NCBI GenBank assembly: GCA_002788755.1
Contig: PFRW01000047.1
Span: 1,558-16,520 of the forward strand
DNA length: 14,963 bases
From: Candidatus Peregrinibacteria bacterium CG_4_9_14_0_2_um_filter_41_14
Lineage (GTDB): Bacteria > Patescibacteriota > Gracilibacteria > UBA1369 > UM-FILTER-41-14
Reading direction: 5' to 3'
Part shown: piece by piece, positions 1 through 7,073 of the stretch
Layout of the letters: every line of letters begins with the position of its first letter
Numbering within the stretch: the first letter of the stretch is position 1
Translations under genes and position numbers: made by a program
The notes under the pieces: generated by a model
The model's database searches: none
Told to the model about the DNA's origin: nothing
The model's input: only the letters and a program-made list of their open reading frames with translations

Positions 1-1
1 C

Positions 2-178
2 GATTACCGTGAAAATGAAACCGTTTTTAGCCGCACTTCGGCAAGTTTATCCCTATTTTCTTTAGCAAAACAGGCGGAACAGTATATGAACAGCCAAGGA
101 TTAATTGATGTATCAAAATATTACAATATGGACTCTTTAATTAGTAAACTCATCAATAATGTTAAAATCACAAACTAA
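2..178 (+). CDS. C-terminal fragment of an unrecognised protein (5' end outside window)
   Basis: An open frame enters from the left edge and ends at a TAA at 176-178, giving 58 residues. It starts within the first bases of the window, so the N-terminal part is missing. The visible tail is hydrophilic with scattered hydrophobics (for example SASLSLFSLAKQAEQYM, then YYNMDSLISKLINN). It has no transmembrane segment and no motif I recognise. Its last 20 bases overlap the start of the downstream dehydrogenase, which suggests one transcript with translational coupling. I assign no function. The frame is supported by its lack of internal stops and by the tight overlap with the next gene, but the fragment is short, so confidence is moderate. 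Confidence 0.6.
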   Translation, partial: DYRENETVFSRTSASLSLFSLAKQAEQYMNSQGLIDVSKYYNMDSLISKLINNVKITN

Positions 179-1010
179 TATCTTAATTACGGGATGCTCT
201 AGCGGCATTGGTCTTGAAACGGCAGCGCTATTAGCAAATAGTGGTCACAGAGTTATAGCCACCATGCGAGATATAACAAAGGCAAAAGAGCTCACCGACA
301 AAGTAAGTATTCCGAATAACTTGTGTCTCATGAGTATGGACATTACTAAACCGGAAACTATTGTAAGCGCCGTAAAATCAATAATTGAGCAGTTCGGCAC
401 CATTGATGTTCTAATTAATAATGCAGGCATTACTATCGATGGGTTTTTTGAAGATCATAGTCCGGAAGACGTAGAGTGGATTTTTAAAACAAATGTAATG
501 GGCATGATGAATGTAACTAGAGCCGTATTGCCGTATATGCGAAAACAAAAGTCGGGACAGATAATAAATATTGGTAGTATAGCCGGTAGATGGGCCCTGC
601 CTGCTATTAGTGTTTACTCAGCAACAAAATTTGCTGTAGATGGTTTTACAGAAGGATTAAGGCACGAATTAATGCCTTGGGGTATCAAAGTAACTGTTGT
701 AGAACCTTGCTTTGTTAATACAAATATGGTGACAGTAAATCGTAATGTTGCAGCCAATACTGCTAACCCTCACAGCCCATACTATGTGATGACAGAGCAG
801 GCCGAGGCCTTTTACGAGAAATATGGTCAAAAGTATGAAATTGAGCCCGAAGTAGTAGCAGCTAAGATCAAGGAAATTATCAACACGAGTAATCCTAAAT
901 TAAGATACATGCTTGGTAATCGAGAGCAAATCACCAATCTACTGATCCGAATTCTACCTGAGAGACTAGCAAATTTATTCCTCAAAAATAACTATCCAGC
1001 ATATGAATAG
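159..1010 (+). CDS. Classical short-chain dehydrogenase/reductase (SDR)
   Basis: This is a cytosolic NAD(P)-dependent oxidoreductase of 283 residues with a single Rossmann-fold domain. Visible motifs are the cofactor loop TGCSSGIG (11-18), NNAG (87-90), Asn112, the catalytic Ser140 and the YSATK active site (Tyr153, Lys157). The ATMRD stretch after the second beta strand (35-38) puts an Arg where many NADP(H)-preferring members have one, so NADPH use is inferred. The segment after the active site reads EPCFVNTNM, where the family usually has EPG. The sequence style (ATMRD, LRHELMPWGI) resembles the 17-beta-hydroxysteroid/retinol-dehydrogenase-like branch, but the substrate cannot be read from sequence. 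The ATG overlaps the preceding gene by 20 bases, and the end overlaps the next gene by 8, so the genes are probably co-transcribed. Confidence 0.93.
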   Translation: MLKSQTNILITGCSSGIGLETAALLANSGHRVIATMRDITKAKELTDKVSIPNNLCLMSMDITKPETIVSAVKSIIEQFGTIDVLINNAGITIDGFFEDHSPEDVEWIFKTNVMGMMNVTRAVLPYMRKQKSGQIINIGSIAGRWALPAISVYSATKFAVDGFTEGLRHELMPWGIKVTVVEPCFVNTNMVTVNRNVAANTANPHSPYYVMTEQAEAFYEKYGQKYEIEPEVVAAKIKEIINTSNPKLRYMLGNREQITNLLIRILPERLANLFLKNNYPAYE

Positions 1011-1341
1011 CTTTTATCTGTATCTTTTTATAATTGTTAGTTTGGACGTAGTGACCGCCTTATCGGCACGTCAGGCTTTTGAGTCAGGCAATCTATGGTT
1101 CTTGCTGATTGCTATTACTAGTTTAACCATTGCCGGCTCCGTTTTTATCAAGACATTGAGTTATCGCAGCACGGCTATCGTTAACGTACTCTGGATTGGT
1201 TTAGCAACCCTCTTTGTTATTTTTGCCAGCTATCTAGCGTTTCACGAAATCCCCACAACTACTCAAGCCATTGGTATGGCAATTATTTTAGCGGGGATAA
1301 TTACCATGGAATTATCAACCGACAGTGCAACATCTAACTAA
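1003..1341 (+). CDS. Small multidrug resistance (SMR) family transporter, first of a tandem pair
   Basis: A four-helix inner-membrane protein of 112 residues, the usual SMR length. The stretch TLSYRSTAIVNVLW (51-64) aligns with the EmrE region ending in Trp63, here Trp64. The membrane-embedded Glu14 of EmrE, which binds protons and substrate, corresponds to Asp15. The Tyr60 position is Asn61. The third helix keeps a small-residue WIGLA pattern. Charges in the loops are few: Lys50 and Arg55 lie on the N-terminal side, Arg23 on the other. This weakly favours N-in topology, opposite to the next gene. It starts inside the end of the dehydrogenase gene (8-base overlap) and is followed 6 bases later by a second SMR gene. 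Substrate could be a cationic compound, guanidinium-like molecule or lipid-linked group; this is unknown. Confidence 0.85.
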   Translation: MNSFYLYLFIIVSLDVVTALSARQAFESGNLWFLLIAITSLTIAGSVFIKTLSYRSTAIVNVLWIGLATLFVIFASYLAFHEIPTTTQAIGMAIILAGIITMELSTDSATSN

Positions 1342-1347
1342 AGAATT

Positions 1348-1659
1348 ATGAAATTTGCCATCTTATTATCAATTTTGACCATCTTAGATATTATTGCCGT
1401 TATGTCCGCCCGGTATTACGTTGAAAAAAAGCGAGTTGGGTACTTAGTGTTGTCATTAGCTGGATTTGCCACGTCCGGTTATTTGTTTTACTTACTAATG
1501 GGCTACAGTATTACCTCAATTATCAATTTATTGTGGGTGTCTGTTTCAACTGTAATAATAACACTTTTAGGTTATTTAATCTTTAAAGAAAAAGTCACGA
1601 TTGGCCAAGGGATTGGTATGGCACTAGTTATTATCGGTATGGTAATACTTGGAGTTTAA
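1348..1659 (+). CDS. Small multidrug resistance (SMR) family transporter, second of a tandem pair
   Basis: A four-helix membrane protein of 103 residues, paralogous to its neighbour. The position of EmrE Glu14 is Asp14 (TILDIIAVMS). Trp63 is kept in INLLWVSVST, and the Tyr60 position is Asn60, the same substitutions as in the first copy. Positive charges cluster in loop 1 (Arg22, Lys27, Lys28, Arg29) and loop 3 (Lys80, Lys82). By the positive-inside rule this predicts N-out topology, opposite to the first copy. Paired SMR genes with opposite charge bias, such as EbrA/EbrB, form antiparallel heterodimers, so the two probably make one transporter (inference). Its TAA stop overlaps the stop of the histidine kinase gene on the other strand. 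Confidence 0.85.
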   Translation: MKFAILLSILTILDIIAVMSARYYVEKKRVGYLVLSLAGFATSGYLFYLLMGYSITSIINLLWVSVSTVIITLLGYLIFKEKVTIGQGIGMALVIIGMVILGV

Positions 1660-3818
1660 GCTTTTAGATTAAGTGTAAAGTAAAACGTGGTCCCCACATT
1701 TGGCGTACTTTCAAACCAAATTTTTTCTTTGTGGGATTGAATGATTATTTTAGCCAAATAAAGGCTAAGCCCAGAACCGTCCGGGTCCTTTGTAAAGGCT
1801 TCTTGACCGCGGAAAAATTTTGTAAATATTTTAGGCTGCTCTTTTGGAGGGATACCAATACCAACATCACTAATACTTATTATAACCTTATTATCTTTTA
1901 TTTCTGCGGCAATCTTAACCAGTTGCTTAAAATTGTATTTGGCATAATGTAGTGTGTTTTCCAGTAGCATCGACAATACTTGGTGAACTTTTTCCTCATC
2001 AGCAGAAACTTCAATTTTATTTATTTGTTCAAAATCAACAATTTCGACACCCCAGTCAACATCTTTACTCACAATTTTATTCATATCCTTGCAAGTTTTA
2101 GCAATTAATTGTCCCAAAGGAAATTTTTTCATATTAAGTATTAGTTGCTTTTTACTAATCTCAGCTGCGTTCATCAAAATATTAACTAGGTAGTTTAGAC
2201 GGTCAACGCTATTAGAAATTTGTCCAAGCGCTTCTCCTTGTTTTTTACTTATTTTACCAAGCAAAGAATCTGCAAGTAATTGTGTAGTCCAATTAATTAC
2301 CGTAATTGGAGTTCTTAATTTATGTGAAGCAATCTTAATAAAATCATCCTTAATTTGTTCTGATTCTTTTTCTTTTGTAATATCTTCAAATGACCACAAC
2401 CTTCCTAAAACTTGTTTATCTTTTGTTGTCACTGATGTTGAGTAAACTTTTAAAATTTTGTAGTTAGGAGATGTCAGTGTTAACTCAAGATGAGTAGTAT
2501 TTTTTGAGTTATGGTTATCCAGCATTTGTTGTATTTTTTTGAACTGCCGAGCATTCGCAAGCTCATTTGCAGGGTCTTTGATAAATTTAAATACATTTGA
2601 GAGGGAATTCCCCAATACCTCATCATGCTTTTCCGCAAACAATTTAAGGAAAGACATATTTACAGTAGTAATAATATTGTCATTGTCAGCCAAAATAATA
2701 CCTTCTGGTGTTGACTCCAAAATCGATCGATACTTGCCCTTCTCTTCCATTAGGTTTGTTGTAATATCCAGCAAGCTTGCACTCATCTGGTTTACACCAT
2801 CTGTTAAGTAGCCTATTTCATCATTGGTAGTTACTTTAATTATTGTACTTAGGTTTCCACCTTTCATCTTAGCTACACCATCGGTAAGCCTAATAATGGG
2901 TTTTACAAATCTACTGGAAGCAAGTTGTCCAACTATAAATACAAACCCACTAATCAGAATTATTGTAAAAAACATTAATATCATAAATTTAGAAATGGGC
3001 TCATAAGCAATGCTTTTTGGGATTTGTGATATTATTGTCCATTTGTTACCGTTAAATCCTAGGTATCCCTTTGAAACAATTTCATGAACAAAATACTCTT
3101 TCGCATAATTGTGCTGCCTCGAATTTGCCAATTGGGTTACATCAAAGTTGAGTGATTTTGTTTTTTGCGCAATTACTTGACCCGTTTTTGAAATCAAAAA
3201 TATGTCAGTATTATCTCCTGTTTCCTTCAGTAAATCTTGAACTACTTGCCAGGAGAACTCTCCAAATAAAACACCAATTGGCTTATTATTTCGATCTATA
3301 ACAGTATTTCCAAAAATTACTGTTCCCTTATTCGTAAATGGTGACGTGATTAGATCACTGACATAAGTAGCGTCACTTTGTCTTGTTCTTTTAAACCAAT
3401 CAAATGCAGTCAATGATTGATGTATCGCTGAATTTTGGGTACTGGCTAATATGGTACCGTCTAGGCTTGCATAATGTAGATTATCGTACCATCCCAATTT
3501 AACTAAAAAATTATTTAGGACTTCTGTTTTTTTACTATCCAAGGTTTTTGGATCAGTAATTGTAGAGTCACTAATCATACTTTGGATGTCACTGAAACGA
3601 TCAAACAATAAACGATTAATTGATCCCAACACACCCTTAGTTGTTAACTCCAAATTTGCCGTTACTTCATCATTAATTACACTTCTACTACCAATAACTA
3701 CCATTGTACTTACGAGTAAAAATGACAAATATGAGACCACAATTAGTAAAGCAATCATTTTTGCTCTAACACTCAATCTTCGTACATACCCATTGATTTT
3801 TTCAATCAATTTATTCAC
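1656..3818 (-). CDS. Orphan sensor histidine kinase (double Cache, HAMP, PAS, HisKA, HATPase)
   Basis: A membrane sensor kinase of 720 residues. Order: first transmembrane helix (about 20-43); an extracytoplasmic double-Cache-like sensor (about 45-275) with paired ASLDGTILAS and FLISKTGQVIAQ strands; second helix (about 277-299); HAMP (about 300-352); PAS (about 362-475); HisKA with phosphoacceptor His499 in ASHKLRTPIT; and an HATPase domain with N-box Asn621 (LLENTL), G1 box DVGIGIP (651-657), F-box FTKFF and G2 box DGSGLSL. The residue after the histidine is Lys, where the family normally has Glu or Asp. The start is GTG at 3818: an in-frame TGA lies just upstream and no ATG precedes the first helix. 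No response regulator is in the window. The gene follows the baseplate-J-like gene by 50 bases. It is visibly more AT-rich than the neighbouring gene. The ligand is unknown. Confidence 0.92.
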   Translation of the reverse strand: MNKLIEKINGYVRRLSVRAKMIALLIVVSYLSFLLVSTMVVIGSRSVINDEVTANLELTTKGVLGSINRLLFDRFSDIQSMISDSTITDPKTLDSKKTEVLNNFLVKLGWYDNLHYASLDGTILASTQNSAIHQSLTAFDWFKRTRQSDATYVSDLITSPFTNKGTVIFGNTVIDRNNKPIGVLFGEFSWQVVQDLLKETGDNTDIFLISKTGQVIAQKTKSLNFDVTQLANSRQHNYAKEYFVHEIVSKGYLGFNGNKWTIISQIPKSIAYEPISKFMILMFFTIILISGFVFIVGQLASSRFVKPIIRLTDGVAKMKGGNLSTIIKVTTNDEIGYLTDGVNQMSASLLDITTNLMEEKGKYRSILESTPEGIILADNDNIITTVNMSFLKLFAEKHDEVLGNSLSNVFKFIKDPANELANARQFKKIQQMLDNHNSKNTTHLELTLTSPNYKILKVYSTSVTTKDKQVLGRLWSFEDITKEKESEQIKDDFIKIASHKLRTPITVINWTTQLLADSLLGKISKKQGEALGQISNSVDRLNYLVNILMNAAEISKKQLILNMKKFPLGQLIAKTCKDMNKIVSKDVDWGVEIVDFEQINKIEVSADEEKVHQVLSMLLENTLHYAKYNFKQLVKIAAEIKDNKVIISISDVGIGIPPKEQPKIFTKFFRGQEAFTKDPDGSGLSLYLAKIIIQSHKEKIWFESTPNVGTTFYFTLNLKA

Positions 3819-3831
3819 AAATCAAATATAG

Positions 3832-3850
3832 TTATGATTACTTATCATAA
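3832..3850. promoter_or_regulatory. Perfect 7-bp inverted repeat upstream of the kinase gene
   Basis: TTATGAT and ATCATAA form a perfect inverted repeat around a 5-base centre (TACTT). It lies between the stop of the baseplate-J-like gene and the GTG start of the kinase, just at or downstream of the predicted transcription start. The size and symmetry suit an operator for a dimeric regulator. It could also form a small AU-rich hairpin. AT-rich DNA produces such repeats by chance, so confidence is limited. Confidence 0.4.
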
Positions 3851-3851
3851 T

Positions 3852-3880
3852 ATAATAACATTTTTATACTATTTTAACAA
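3852..3880 (-). promoter_or_regulatory. Candidate promoter for the histidine kinase gene
   Basis: On the minus strand TTGTTA (3880-3875, 4 of 6 to the -35 consensus) is followed after 17 bases by TATTAT (3857-3852, 5 of 6 to the -10 consensus). Transcription would begin near 3845, inside the inverted repeat at 3832-3850, leaving a leader of about 25 bases before the GTG. The -35 sits in the last codons of the upstream gene, so the kinase could be expressed both from this promoter and by read-through. Confidence 0.35.
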
Positions 3881-5659
3881 GTTAGCTTGCCCCAAATTCT
3901 CTACTTCAGCTAGCGCTTCCACATTATCTACTACAATTTTTACATTCTCATTTAGACTTGGTAAACTTGGTGCCCAAAATGGCCATCTTTTGACTTCCAC
4001 TTTTTCAATTTCCGGCAAGTTCTCCATGTATGCTGTGGCATCAACAATTCTCTGTCCCAAGATATGATCTTTGATCTTTTTGACCAGATTAATCCCAGCT
4101 TGCTTATTTGGGTCTAAATCAAAGGCTTCTACACCTTTAATTGTCGCTGTTAGTTCGTAAATGCCGGCATCATCATTTTGGCTAAAGATACGATAAGAAA
4201 TACTTTCATTACTTACTTGGGAGATTTGTTTGTCGGGGCTTTCACGTAGCAATAGTTCATTTTTGAGTATAACCAGCATTTCAGACTCATTAAAGGCAAA
4301 ACCTCTCGCCTTAACTTTTGCTGTGACCGTAAATTCTTCGGCGCTGGTGCCAATCACACTTTTATCGGCAAACGCTTCCGGCTCTTCAATTTTGATGCCT
4401 CCACTCACTGTTAATAATTTTAGGCCACTGTTACTTAGCTCCACATTCTGTTTAAGTTGTTCTTCCAGCAGGGCCGGCACTTTTTCGACCAGCTGCTTTT
4501 TTGCTAGTTCAAGCGCATTATTGTAGTCCTCTTCTGTGACTTGGGTACGTGTTATTGTTGTGCCACCTGTCATTAGTTCGGTACTTTCGGCATAAACCAT
4601 TGTTTGGCTGCCTGCCGCCAGTTTTGCTACCTTAAGCTTAGTAGGGCCAATATTACCTCTATCACCAATTGGGTGGCCGGCTGTATCAAATTCGTCAGCA
4701 ACAACGTCGATTACCACTCTACCGGGGCCATCGGCGCCTTTGGGTGGCACTTTTACGTAGTCAACTGCTCTAAAAACTAGACCATCATCGGTTTGAAACT
4801 GCGTGCGTGGTATAAATGTCCATTCACGGTTAGCTTCGTTAATTACGGTTATTTGACCGCGTGCATTCGTGCCTTCAAAAATTTTACCGGCTGTTTTATA
4901 GGTGATTGTTTGCGTTAATTCCGGCGGGGCAATTTCGTATGCTCCTAATACGCGACGTGGACGCTTACTTAGTAAACCTTCGTTCTTGTGCGTTTCCGCC
5001 AGAGTAACATTAATCGATTGCTCAATTACTTGTTTATTAGGGGTAATATAAATTGTTGCATGGGGTAATGCCACGTATACAATCATTAACAGTAAGGCGA
5101 CACCACCGGCAATAAGACCAAAAACAGCCTGTTTATGCGGGTTTTCCATCAATAAACGTCTTTGTTTTGTCTTTCGATATTGGCGCCATTTATCTTGTAG
5201 GCTGCTTATCATTCCATCAAAAGATGCTTTTTGGAGCCCTTGCTTAATATCTGAAATCGATTTCTTGCGCTCATCACGTTTTAGTGGACGTTCCTTCGCA
5301 AACCGAACCACGTCATCTATGCTCGATTCATTCACGCCGGAAGGTGTGGCATAATCAAACTTTTCTAAACGCAAATTCTTATAAACAGGCAAACCAACTT
5401 GATTGGCAAAATAGGCCCCAGTGTCATCGGTTGTAATAAATATAATCTCTTTATCAATTTCAGAAACTTTGCGCTTTAGGATTTTAATATTAATCAGACT
5501 CTGAAAAAGCACGCTGCGCTTAGGAATTGATAAATAAAGCTGTTTTACATTTTTTTGCTTAATTTTTTCAAAAACACTTGTAACCTCTTCGTCAATTTCC
5601 ACGTAGATAACGTTACCCGGTGCGACTTCATCTTTTTGCTTTTTAATTTCAGCGTCCAT
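3869..5659 (-). CDS. Bitopic membrane protein with 'baseplate J-like' extracytoplasmic domain, Patescibacteria type
   Basis: A 596-residue protein with three parts. Residues 1-105 look like a cytoplasmic alpha/beta domain with alternating strands and helices (QLYLSIPKRS, EIIFITTDDTGAYFANQ, GLPVY). A basic linker (about 120-172) contains RRLLMENPHKQ. One transmembrane helix spans about 178-198 (GLIAGGVALLLMIVYVAL). A roughly 390-residue external region follows, containing GQITVIN, DDGLVFRA, VVADEFDTAGHP, GNIGPTKL and ELMTGGTT. That external pattern is familiar from Patescibacteria proteins auto-annotated as baseplate J/gp47, but no tail, sheath or other phage gene is nearby. The function is not established. 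It lies 29 bases downstream of the FtsA-like gene, in the place where PilN follows PilM in type IV pilus operons. Start ATG at 5659; stop TAG. Confidence 0.85.
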   Translation of the reverse strand: MDAEIKKQKDEVAPGNVIYVEIDEEVTSVFEKIKQKNVKQLYLSIPKRSVLFQSLINIKILKRKVSEIDKEIIFITTDDTGAYFANQVGLPVYKNLRLEKFDYATPSGVNESSIDDVVRFAKERPLKRDERKKSISDIKQGLQKASFDGMISSLQDKWRQYRKTKQRRLLMENPHKQAVFGLIAGGVALLLMIVYVALPHATIYITPNKQVIEQSINVTLAETHKNEGLLSKRPRRVLGAYEIAPPELTQTITYKTAGKIFEGTNARGQITVINEANREWTFIPRTQFQTDDGLVFRAVDYVKVPPKGADGPGRVVIDVVADEFDTAGHPIGDRGNIGPTKLKVAKLAAGSQTMVYAESTELMTGGTTITRTQVTEEDYNNALELAKKQLVEKVPALLEEQLKQNVELSNSGLKLLTVSGGIKIEEPEAFADKSVIGTSAEEFTVTAKVKARGFAFNESEMLVILKNELLLRESPDKQISQVSNESISYRIFSQNDDAGIYELTATIKGVEAFDLDPNKQAGINLVKKIKDHILGQRIVDATAYMENLPEIEKVEVKRWPFWAPSLPSLNENVKIVVDNVEALAEVENLGQANLLK

Positions 5660-5688
5660 ATTCCAGTTATTTATTATGTAACAATAAC

Positions 5689-6951
5689 TTACCCTACCTG
5701 CATTAAACGGACAACCTTTCTCAGTAAGGATGTGATTATTTGTTCTTCGCCGGCTAGGTCAATTGCTAAATTTGCGAGGGCGAGGGGAGTAATGTGTTCC
5801 GGCCCCTTAAGTTGGCCAGTCTGATCTTCTATATTAGTAATGTCTCTTGGTGTTAGAAAGCTAATTTTGGGCTGCTCGGCAAATGATAGATTTTTGTACC
5901 ATTCCTTAGACTCCAGCGCTTCTTTAATTTCGGGTAAATTAGAGCCACCTCCAGATAACAAGATTCTTGTTGGCAAGGTGTCTACATTTTTAAAGTCATC
6001 CAGGCTAAGTTCAACGCCGGACAGCCAAACATCGGCATCGGACTTCATCGCCTCACGCACAATTTGGTATGAGTGTTTTTCTAAATTTTCATCGCTGTAA
6101 GCCAGCTTAATTTCTTCGGCATCTAAAAAGGAAACATTTAAAGTGTGGGCTAAACGCTTGGTAAAGGTGCGTCCGCCAATCATAAACATCCGTGTGCCCT
6201 CTACCGTACCGTTATTTACTAAGGCAATATCTGTTGTACCTCCACCTATATCTATAAAAATAGTGCTTAAATCCCCGCTATCTTCAAAGCCCATTGACCT
6301 TGCAACAGCATAAGGCTCGGATGTAATTGCCAATAGTTCGATATCCAGCTCAGAAGCAATTGTTTGCAAGGCCCCAAAATGAACCAGTGGCGCAAACGCA
6401 TTAAAAATTGTGACTGTGACCTCTTTCCCCTGAAAACCAATCGGATTACTAACTTTATAACCATCAATTTCCATACCGACAATTGCGGCATTTACTAATT
6501 TAATATCAATTTCATTGTAGCCGGTTTCTTTAGCTAGTTGTGTGCGTACATCTTCAAAACAACGCCATTGTAGTTTATGCACAATGTTTTTTAGTTCAGA
6601 CAAATCGATTTTTGTTTCCGGATTTTTACGTCGATAAGTCGTTACTGTTGTATCACCCTTAACTAACTCACCGGCAATACCCATAATCATTTGTGTGGGA
6701 ATGACACCAGCTTGTTTTTCGGCCTCAGCAATTGCTGCTTGGCAGTTATCAATTACGCCACCTATATCTGTAACAGCACCATTGCTCATATCGCCAAGCT
6801 TTTGGCGTGCTTTTCCAAAACCAATAACAATGCCTTTTGCACCTTTGGCTTCAAAAATCAGGGCTTTTACAAATTCGGTTCCTATATCAAGTGCCAACAC
6901 ATAATGACCATGTGATTCTTTTTTAGTCCTTCTTTTAAGAAAGCCAAGCAT
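5689..6951 (-). CDS. FtsA/PilM-like actin-fold ATPase
   Basis: A cytoplasmic actin/Hsp70-fold ATPase of 420 residues. It has phosphate-1 LDIGTEFVKAL (21-31), an inserted FtsA-type 1C/SHS2-like subdomain (about 85-200, with YKVSNPIGFQGKEV), phosphate-2 FIDIGGGTTDIALV (232-245) and the adenosine motif LLSGGGSNLPEI (331-342). The C-terminus (about 404-418, ITSLLRKVVRLMQV) alternates hydrophobic and basic residues, like the membrane-binding helix of FtsA. The ATG at 6951 is preferred over an in-frame TTG at 7020. The longer form would add 23 residues that do not fit the fold, and a good promoter lies downstream of that TTG. FtsA anchors FtsZ at the division site, while PilM binds PilN in pilus assembly. 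No ftsZ, pilN or pilO is here, so the role is open between the two. Confidence 0.88.
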   Translation of the reverse strand: MLGFLKRRTKKESHGHYVLALDIGTEFVKALIFEAKGAKGIVIGFGKARQKLGDMSNGAVTDIGGVIDNCQAAIAEAEKQAGVIPTQMIMGIAGELVKGDTTVTTYRRKNPETKIDLSELKNIVHKLQWRCFEDVRTQLAKETGYNEIDIKLVNAAIVGMEIDGYKVSNPIGFQGKEVTVTIFNAFAPLVHFGALQTIASELDIELLAITSEPYAVARSMGFEDSGDLSTIFIDIGGGTTDIALVNNGTVEGTRMFMIGGRTFTKRLAHTLNVSFLDAEEIKLAYSDENLEKHSYQIVREAMKSDADVWLSGVELSLDDFKNVDTLPTRILLSGGGSNLPEIKEALESKEWYKNLSFAEQPKISFLTPRDITNIEDQTGQLKGPEHITPLALANLAIDLAGEEQIITSLLRKVVRLMQVG

Positions 6952-6982
6952 ATTTTTGGCAGCAGTTAAAGACAGCTGAACT

Positions 6983-7011
6983 ATACTAGATAAACATATG
7001 GTTAACGTCAA
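6983..7011 (-). promoter_or_regulatory. Promoter of the FtsA-like / baseplate-J-like operon
   Basis: On the minus strand TTGACG (7011-7006, 5 of 6 to the -35 consensus) is followed after exactly 17 bases by TAGTAT (6988-6983, 4 of 6 to the -10 consensus). The expected start near 6976 gives a leader of about 25 bases to the ATG at 6951. This placement argues against the upstream TTG as start codon. Confidence 0.5.
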
Positions 7012-7013
7012 TA

Positions 7014-7043
7014 TAGACAAATAACTAGTTTATTTGTTATAAT
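7014..7043 (+). promoter_or_regulatory. Extended -10 promoter of the yceD-rpmF-nusB-rnc cluster
   Basis: TAGACA (7014-7019, 5 of 6 to the -35 consensus) is followed after 18 bases by a perfect TATAAT (7038-7043) with an upstream TG at 7035-7036, the extended -10 pattern. Transcription would start near 7050, about 24 bases before the ATG at 7074. The -35 lies only 2 bases from the -35 of the divergent promoter, so the two polymerase sites should compete. Confidence 0.65.
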
Positions 7044-7073
7044 CCAGTAGTTGTTAATTAAACAGAAAAAATA

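Noticed and set aside
2539..3006. Plus-strand ORFs inside the histidine kinase gene
   Set aside because: They are antisense shadows of HAMP/PAS coding sequence, with no independent start signals.
3869..5659. Prophage or contractile injection system, because of the baseplate-J-like label
   Set aside because: The protein has a cytoplasmic head and a membrane helix unlike a baseplate protein, and no tail, sheath, tube or spike genes are present.
6691..6915. Plus-strand ORFs opposite the FtsA-like gene (69 and 74 residues), and a similar minus-strand ORF at 6267-6491
   Set aside because: They lie wholly inside a well-supported conserved gene, and their translations show no recognisable features.
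6952..7020. 23-residue N-terminal extension of the FtsA-like protein from a TTG at 7020
   Set aside because: The extension does not fit the family, the first ATG is at 6951, and a good minus-strand promoter (6983-7011) lies downstream of the TTG.
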